From positions 2,758,501-2,822,500 of the forward strand of contig NZ_CP043498.1 in the NCBI RefSeq assembly GCF_009498215.1: DNA of 64,000 nt, read 5' to 3'. This DNA is from Rhizobium grahamii. Its GTDB lineage: Bacteria > Pseudomonadota > Alphaproteobacteria > Rhizobiales > Rhizobiaceae. The translations under genes were made by a program, and so were the position numbers. The notes beneath the pieces are model-generated. The model saw nothing but the letters and a program-made list of their open reading frames with translations. It ran no database searches and was not told where the DNA came from. This document shows positions 59,236-64,000 of this stretch, piece after piece. Position 1 is the first letter of the stretch. Each line of letters begins with the position of its first letter.

Positions 59236-62221
59236 TGATGCGGCCTCCTTCCTTGTCAAAGAACACCATGTCCGTCACCTCGACCGCGATGGTCTTGTCG
59301 GGCATCGGCACATAGAGCGTCTCGCCCATCCGCTTGCGACCGCCGGCGACCAGCGCGAATGCGATCGACTTCCCAAGGTTCTCCGACCAGTAGGACGAGG
59401 TGACGTGACCCAGCATCGTCATCGGCTTCGGCTCGTTTGGGTTGGCGACGATCTGGGCGCCTTCTTCGAGCACCAGCTGCGGATCCTTGGTGACGAGGCC
59501 GACCAGCTGCTTGCGGCCTTCCTTGACGAGATCCGGCCGCTTCAGGCCGCGAATGCCGACGAAGTCGGTCTTCTTCTTCGATACCGCCCAGTTGAGGCCG
59601 GCATCGTCAGGGGTCACGGTTCCATCCGTGTCCTGGCCGACGATGATATAGCCCTTCTCGGCGCGAAGAACGTGCATCGTCTCCGTGCCGTAGACGCAGG
59701 CGCCGAGCGGTTCGGCCTTGGCCCAGACCGCTTCGAGAACCGACTGGCCGTAATCGGCCGGCACGTTGATTTCAAAGCCGGTTTCGCCGGTGAACGAGAC
59801 GCGGAAGAGCCGCGCCGGAACACCCATGACCGTGCACTCGGCAACGCTCATATGCGGGAACGCCTCGTTGGAGATATCGACGCCCTCGACCAGCGGCGCG
59901 ATGATCTCGCGTGCCTTCGGACCCTGCACAGCGATGACGGCCCACTGCTCTGTCACCGAGGTCAGCCACACTTTCAGATGCGGGAATTCGGTCTGCAGAT
60001 AGTCTTCCATGTGGTTCAACACGCGCGGCGCACCGCCCGTCGTCGTCGTCACGTGGAAGCGATCGTCGGCGAGACGCCCGACGACGCCGTCGTCATAAAC
60101 GAAGCCGTCGTCGCGGGTCATGATGCCGTAGCGGCACTTGCCGGGCTTCAGCGTGTCCCAGGCGTTGGTGTACATCAGGTTCATGAACTCGGCGGCATCA
60201 GGGCCGACGACCTCGATCTTGCCGAGCGTCGAGGCATCGAACACGCCGGCCACATCACGCGCCGTCTTGCATTCGCGCGCGACCGCCTGGTGCATGGTTT
60301 CGCCGGCACGCGGATAAAACCAAGCGCGCTTCCAGTTGCCGACATCCTCGAACACCGCACCTTGGGCTTCTTCCCACTGGTGCAGCGGCGTCTTGCGCGT
60401 CGGGTCGAACAGCTCGCCGCGCGAATGCGCGATCAGCGTTCCGTAGGTCACCGGCGTATAAGGTGCGCGGAAGGTGGTGAGACCCACCTGCGGGATCTCC
60501 TTGCCCAGCATCTCGGCGGCGATCGCCAGGCCGTGCATGTTGGAAAGCTTGCCCTGGTCGGACGCCATGCCGTTGGTGGTGAAGCGCTTGATGTGCTCGA
60601 TCGAGTGCATCCCCTCGCGAACGGCAAGGCGGATATCCTTGGCGCAGACGTCGTGCTGGAAATCGATGAAAGCCTTGGCGCTGGTCTCCGGACCCGCCCC
60701 TTCGGCCGCACCGATCATCCCGCCGGTCCACTGATGCGCCTGCTCGGCCGAGATGCTGATCTTGCCCGCCGCCGTCTTGCCGGCAGCCTGCGCCATCAGC
60801 TCGCCGGCGGCAAGCGATTCCTCGATGGTGCGCTGCAGATCGTCGGTGCCGTTGCAGGCGCCGACGGAGAGGCAATCCTGCGCATAGGTGCCAGGCAGGA
60901 AACGCTGCGTCTCCGGCTCGAACTTCACCTTGCCGCGCGACTGCGAGAACAGGTGCACCGAAGGCGTCCAGCCTGCCGAAACCAGCAGAGCATCGACCGC
61001 GATCTTGCGCGGCGAGCCGCCGCCGTTGCGGGCGACCGTCATCGACGAAATGCGCAGCTTGCCCGAGGTGTTGACGACGGACTGGCCGGCGAGAACATCG
61101 ATGCCAAGCGAACGTGCCTCGGCCAGAACCGCGGCACCCGGCGTCTGCCTGCAATCCACGATCGCCGCGATCTCGACGCCTGCGCGCTTCAGATCGAAGG
61201 CCGCCTCATAGGCCGAGTCGTGCGCCGTGTAGACGCCGACCTTCTGGCCGACGGCAACGCCGTACTGGTTGAGATACATGCGCGCGGCGGACGCGAGCAT
61301 GATGCCTGGGCGGTCGTTGTTCGGGAACACCATGTGGCGCTCGATGGCGCCATTGGCGAGGATGACGCGCTTGGCCCGCAGCTGCCACAGACGCTCGCGC
61401 GGCAGATGGCGGCTCGGGTTGGCGACATGGTCGGTCACGCGCTCTGCGAGGCCGACGAAATTGTGGTTGTAATAGCCGAAAGCAGTGGTGCGGGTCAGAA
61501 CCTGCACATTGTCCATCGCCTTTAGTGTGGCAACCGTCTTCTGCGCCCACTCGTAGCCGGACAGGCCATCGATCGTCACACCGCTATCGTAGCGCAGCGC
61601 ACCGCCGACATCGGCCTGCTCGTCGCAGAGGATGACCTTGGCGCCGGTCTGCGCCGCGGCAAGTGCCGCCGAAAGACCGGCCACGCCGGCACCGACGACG
61701 AGCACGTCGCAATGCGCGTAACGGCCGGCATAGTGATCGGGATCGGCTTCTTTCGGCGCGACGCCGAGGCCGGCCGCGCGGCGGATGATCGGCTCGTAGA
61801 CGCTCTTCCAGGCGGCCTTTGGCCACATGAAGGTCTTGTAGTAGAAACCGGCCGCGAAGAAGGGCGAGAGCAGGTTGTTGATGCCGCCGATATCGAAGGA
61901 AAGCGACGGGAAGCGGTTCTGCGATTCGACGATCATGCCGTCGAACACTTCCTGCACCGTGGCGCGCACGTTCGGCTGCTTGCGGGCGGCGTCACGCGAC
62001 ACGTCGATCAGCGCGTTCGGCTCCTCGGCGCCGGCCGATAGAATGCCGCGCGGGCGGTGATACTTGAACGAGCGGCCGACCAGATGGATGTTGTTGGCAA
62101 TCAGCGCCGAGGCGACGGTGTCACCCTCGAGCGCCGTATAGGTCTTGCCGTCGAAGGTGAAGCGCGCGGTCTTGGCGGGCGTCAGGCGGCCCTTGCCTGA
62201 TATACGGTTCGCAGCGCTCAT
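59228..62221 (-). CDS. soxA: Sarcosine oxidase alpha subunit
   Basis: 997 residues, full length. N-terminal 2Fe-2S-like domain (FTFDGKTYTALEGDTVASALIANN), NAD-binding dinucleotide fold with VVGAGVAGLSAALAAAQTGAK (about 172-192), a middle FAD/NAD domain, and a C-terminal GcvT-like tetrahydrofolate domain (from about 600; TLGKIEVVGPDAAEFMNLMYTN). Holds NAD+ and takes the methyl carbon to tetrahydrofolate while SoxB oxidises sarcosine. Overlaps soxD by 4 bases (ATGA). Confidence 0.97.
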   Translation of the reverse strand: MSAANRISGKGRLTPAKTARFTFDGKTYTALEGDTVASALIANNIHLVGRSFKYHRPRGILSAGAEEPNALIDVSRDAARKQPNVRATVQEVFDGMIVESQNRFPSLSFDIGGINNLLSPFFAAGFYYKTFMWPKAAWKSVYEPIIRRAAGLGVAPKEADPDHYAGRYAHCDVLVVGAGVAGLSAALAAAQTGAKVILCDEQADVGGALRYDSGVTIDGLSGYEWAQKTVATLKAMDNVQVLTRTTAFGYYNHNFVGLAERVTDHVANPSRHLPRERLWQLRAKRVILANGAIERHMVFPNNDRPGIMLASAARMYLNQYGVAVGQKVGVYTAHDSAYEAAFDLKRAGVEIAAIVDCRQTPGAAVLAEARSLGIDVLAGQSVVNTSGKLRISSMTVARNGGGSPRKIAVDALLVSAGWTPSVHLFSQSRGKVKFEPETQRFLPGTYAQDCLSVGACNGTDDLQRTIEESLAAGELMAQAAGKTAAGKISISAEQAHQWTGGMIGAAEGAGPETSAKAFIDFQHDVCAKDIRLAVREGMHSIEHIKRFTTNGMASDQGKLSNMHGLAIAAEMLGKEIPQVGLTTFRAPYTPVTYGTLIAHSRGELFDPTRKTPLHQWEEAQGAVFEDVGNWKRAWFYPRAGETMHQAVARECKTARDVAGVFDASTLGKIEVVGPDAAEFMNLMYTNAWDTLKPGKCRYGIMTRDDGFVYDDGVVGRLADDRFHVTTTTGGAPRVLNHMEDYLQTEFPHLKVWLTSVTEQWAVIAVQGPKAREIIAPLVEGVDISNEAFPHMSVAECTVMGVPARLFRVSFTGETGFEINVPADYGQSVLEAVWAKAEPLGACVYGTETMHVLRAEKGYIIVGQDTDGTVTPDDAGLNWAVSKKKTDFVGIRGLKRPDLVKEGRKQLVGLVTKDPQLVLEEGAQIVANPNEPKPMTMLGHVTSSYWSENLGKSIAFALVAGGRKRMGETLYVPMPDKTIAVEVTDMVFFDKEGGRING

Positions 62222-62559
62222 TTCGCTTCTCCTTCGAGCTGCTCATAGGTCTCGACGGGAGCATGTGGCGTCGCGGCCGCACCGATATCGGGCTTCGGCT
62301 CGCCGGCCTTGTACGTCATGATGAACTTGTCGCTGATCGTGTCGCGCGCCGCGTTGAAGAAGCGGCCGCATCCGTGCTGGTGGCGCCAGCGTTCGAAGAT
62401 CAGCCCCTTCGGGTTGTCGCGCAGGAAGAAGAACTCCTCGAACTGTTCGTCGGAGATCTCGGCGATGTTGGTCGGGCGGGCGATATGCGCATCGCCGGCA
62501 CCGCGAAATTCGAGCTCGGAGCGCTCTTCCTGACAGTATGGGCAATAGATAAGAAGCAT
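62218..62559 (-). CDS. soxD: Sarcosine oxidase delta subunit
   Basis: 113 residues. Zinc-binding subunit: Cys6, Cys9 (CPYC), His60 and Cys64 (RHQHGCGRFFN) are the expected zinc ligands. Structural role in the heterotetramer. Lies 12 bases after soxB. Confidence 0.95.
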   Translation of the reverse strand: MLLIYCPYCQEERSELEFRGAGDAHIARPTNIAEISDEQFEEFFFLRDNPKGLIFERWRHQHGCGRFFNAARDTISDKFIMTYKAGEPKPDIGAAATPHAPVETYEQLEGEAK

Positions 62560-62571
62560 GATGTCCTCGTG

Positions 62572-63825
62572 TCAGTGCGCGACGGCTGCGGCGGCGGCTT
62601 CGTCGATCAGACGGCCGGTGCGGAAGCGGTCCAGCGTCAGGCCGGCATTGAACTTGTGCGCCTCGTCGCGGGCAATGAGGTGCGCGAAGAGATTGGCCGA
62701 GCCCGGCGTCGCCTTGAAGCCGCCGGTGCCCCAGCCGCAGTTGACATAGAGCCCCGGAACCGGCGTCTTCGACTGGATGGCCGAGCGATCCGGCGTGTTG
62801 TCGACGATACCGCCCCACTGGCGCATCATCTTGACGCGGCGGAACATCGGGAAGAGCTCGCAGATGGCATCGAGCGTATGCGTGATGATCTGCAGGCCGC
62901 CGGTCTGGCTGTAGGAATTGTACTGGTCGGTGCCGGCGCCGATGACGAGCTCGCCCTTGTCGGACTGCGAGATATAGGCATGCACCGTGTTGGACATGAC
63001 CACGCAGGGGAAGATCGGCTTCAGCGGTTCCGATACCAGCGCCTGCAGCGGGCTCGATTGCAGCGGCACGCGCACATCGGCCATCTTCATGACCGTGGTC
63101 GTGTGGCCGGCGGCCGAAACGCCCACCTTCTTGGCACCGATGAAACCGCGCGATGTCTCGACACCGGTGACGCGCCCGTCGGGGCCGCGGCGGATGCCGG
63201 TCACTTCGCAATTCTGGATGATGTGGACGCCGCGATCGGACGCAGCACGCGCATAGCCCCAGGCAACAGCATCGTGGCGCGCAGTGCCGCCGCGACGCTG
63301 GAGAGCCGCACCATTGATCGGATAGCGGGCGCTGGCGGAGATATCGAGCGGCGGACAATAGGCTTTGGCCTGCTCCGGCGTCAGCCATTCATTGTCGATG
63401 CCGTAGAGGCGGTTGGCATGGATATGGCGCTTGAAGGACTGCTGGTCGTGCACATTGTGCGAGAGCATCATCACGCCGCGCGGAGAGTACATGACATTGT
63501 AGTTGAGATCCTGCGAGAGGTTCTCCCAGAGCTTCATCGAATGCTCGTAGATGTGCATGCTCTCTTCATAGAGATAGTTAGAGCGGATGATGGTGGTGTT
63601 GCGGCCGGTATTGCCGCCGCCGAGCCAGCCCTTTTCCAGTACCGCGACATTGGTGATGCCGTGCTCCTTGGCAAGATAGTAGGCGGCACCCAGACCATGC
63701 CCGCCGCCACCGATGATGATGACGTCGTATTCCGCGCGCGGCTCGGGCGAGGTCCATTGCTTGTCCCAGCCCTTGTGGCCTCTCAGGGCCTCTCGTGCCA
63801 CGGCAAAAACCGAGTATCTACGCAT
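62572..63825 (-). CDS. soxB: Sarcosine oxidase beta subunit
   Basis: 417 residues, D-amino-acid-oxidase-like fold. FAD-binding DVIIIGGGGHGLGAAYYLAKEHG (about 34-56). The His in RRGGTARHDAVAW (His184) fits the residue that carries covalent FMN in this family. Oxidises sarcosine to glycine plus formaldehyde or methylene-tetrahydrofolate, with H2O2. GAAGGAG is 10 bases before the ATG; an ATG in between opens a 5-codon frame only. First gene of soxBDAG. Confidence 0.96.
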   Translation of the reverse strand: MRRYSVFAVAREALRGHKGWDKQWTSPEPRAEYDVIIIGGGGHGLGAAYYLAKEHGITNVAVLEKGWLGGGNTGRNTTIIRSNYLYEESMHIYEHSMKLWENLSQDLNYNVMYSPRGVMMLSHNVHDQQSFKRHIHANRLYGIDNEWLTPEQAKAYCPPLDISASARYPINGAALQRRGGTARHDAVAWGYARAASDRGVHIIQNCEVTGIRRGPDGRVTGVETSRGFIGAKKVGVSAAGHTTTVMKMADVRVPLQSSPLQALVSEPLKPIFPCVVMSNTVHAYISQSDKGELVIGAGTDQYNSYSQTGGLQIITHTLDAICELFPMFRRVKMMRQWGGIVDNTPDRSAIQSKTPVPGLYVNCGWGTGGFKATPGSANLFAHLIARDEAHKFNAGLTLDRFRTGRLIDEAAAAAVAH

Positions 63826-64000
63826 CCGCCTTCATCTCCTTCAGGGGAAAGATCCCTTCTCGTCGGCAATACAAATCGCAAATCGAAATGCGGCACAACG
63901 TTTCTTTTGCGACGCGGAGGGGCTTTTGTTTTGACACTCGGCAAGAATGAACGAGGTTGGCTGTTCCGGTCGAAGCCAAGCGCGAGCCGACAATGCGCAA
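63826..64000 (-). other. Region upstream of soxB
   Basis: 175 bases to the window edge, AT-richer than its surroundings and without a believable gene. It should contain the sox promoter; I see no clear -35/-10 pair. Confidence 0.4.

Noticed and set aside
59051..61525. Forward-strand open frame of 824 codons inside soxA/soxG
   Set aside because: Antisense shadow caused by GC-rich codon bias; soxA on the other strand is full length and certain.

Overview
The window is a GC-rich, gene-dense stretch of a Rhizobiaceae chromosome (Rhizobium, Agrobacterium or Ensifer type). The evidence is a cpdR-type response regulator, a ROSE RNA thermometer in front of an hsp20 gene, an mmgR/suhB-type small RNA beside an inositol-monophosphatase-family gene, the glgP-glgB-glgC-glgA-pgm-glgX cluster, the soxBDAG sarcosine oxidase operon and a tricarboxylate TctCBA transporter. 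I cannot name the species. No phage, insertion sequence, CRISPR array or conjugation gene was seen.

Layout. 1-14.9 kb holds core metabolism and stress genes: the 5' part of gltB (cut by the window edge), threonine aldolase, a GNAT enzyme, a LysR/BASS transporter divergent pair, hsp20 with its RpoH-type promoter and ROSE leader, an exported beta-helix protein, a lysophospholipase-like hydrolase, a cytoplasmic PAS-PAS chemoreceptor, hisN, the mmgR-like sRNA, an N-formylglutamate amidohydrolase and cpdR. From tRNA-Val (15.0 kb) to about 25 kb the texture changes to many short, poorly characterised genes: a cold-shock gene with a structured leader and trailer, a run of tiny ORFs with strong ribosome binding sites, several small exported proteins, a TMEM43-family membrane protein, a degenerate nuclease-fold protein, a membrane-anchored phosphatase and a DUF475/TerC-like protein.

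25-36 kb carries tctCBA, an iron-type ABC binding protein, an acyltransferase, a class III adenylate cyclase with TPRs, a MerR fusion and a TctD/TctE-like two-component pair. 36.3-42.9 kb is a compact operon of a transglutaminase-DUF2126 (putative amidoligase) protein, a COG2308-COG2307 (ATP-grasp plus alpha-E) fusion and a second transglutaminase. This is a predicted peptide ligation/cleavage system of unknown substrate and the most interesting system here. A stand-alone Tad-like von Willebrand protein follows. 44.6-55.7 kb is a complete glycogen operon, and 55.7-64 kb holds a MaoC protein, an alcohol dehydrogenase, a glyoxalase-fold protein, small ORFs and soxBDAG.

Two otherwise intact genes, the transglutaminase-DUF2126 gene and glgA, are each broken by what looks like one missing base in a C or G run. 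Restoring it returns each to its family length (1106 and 480 residues). This is either a sequencing artefact or two real lesions, and it changes how both operons should be read.
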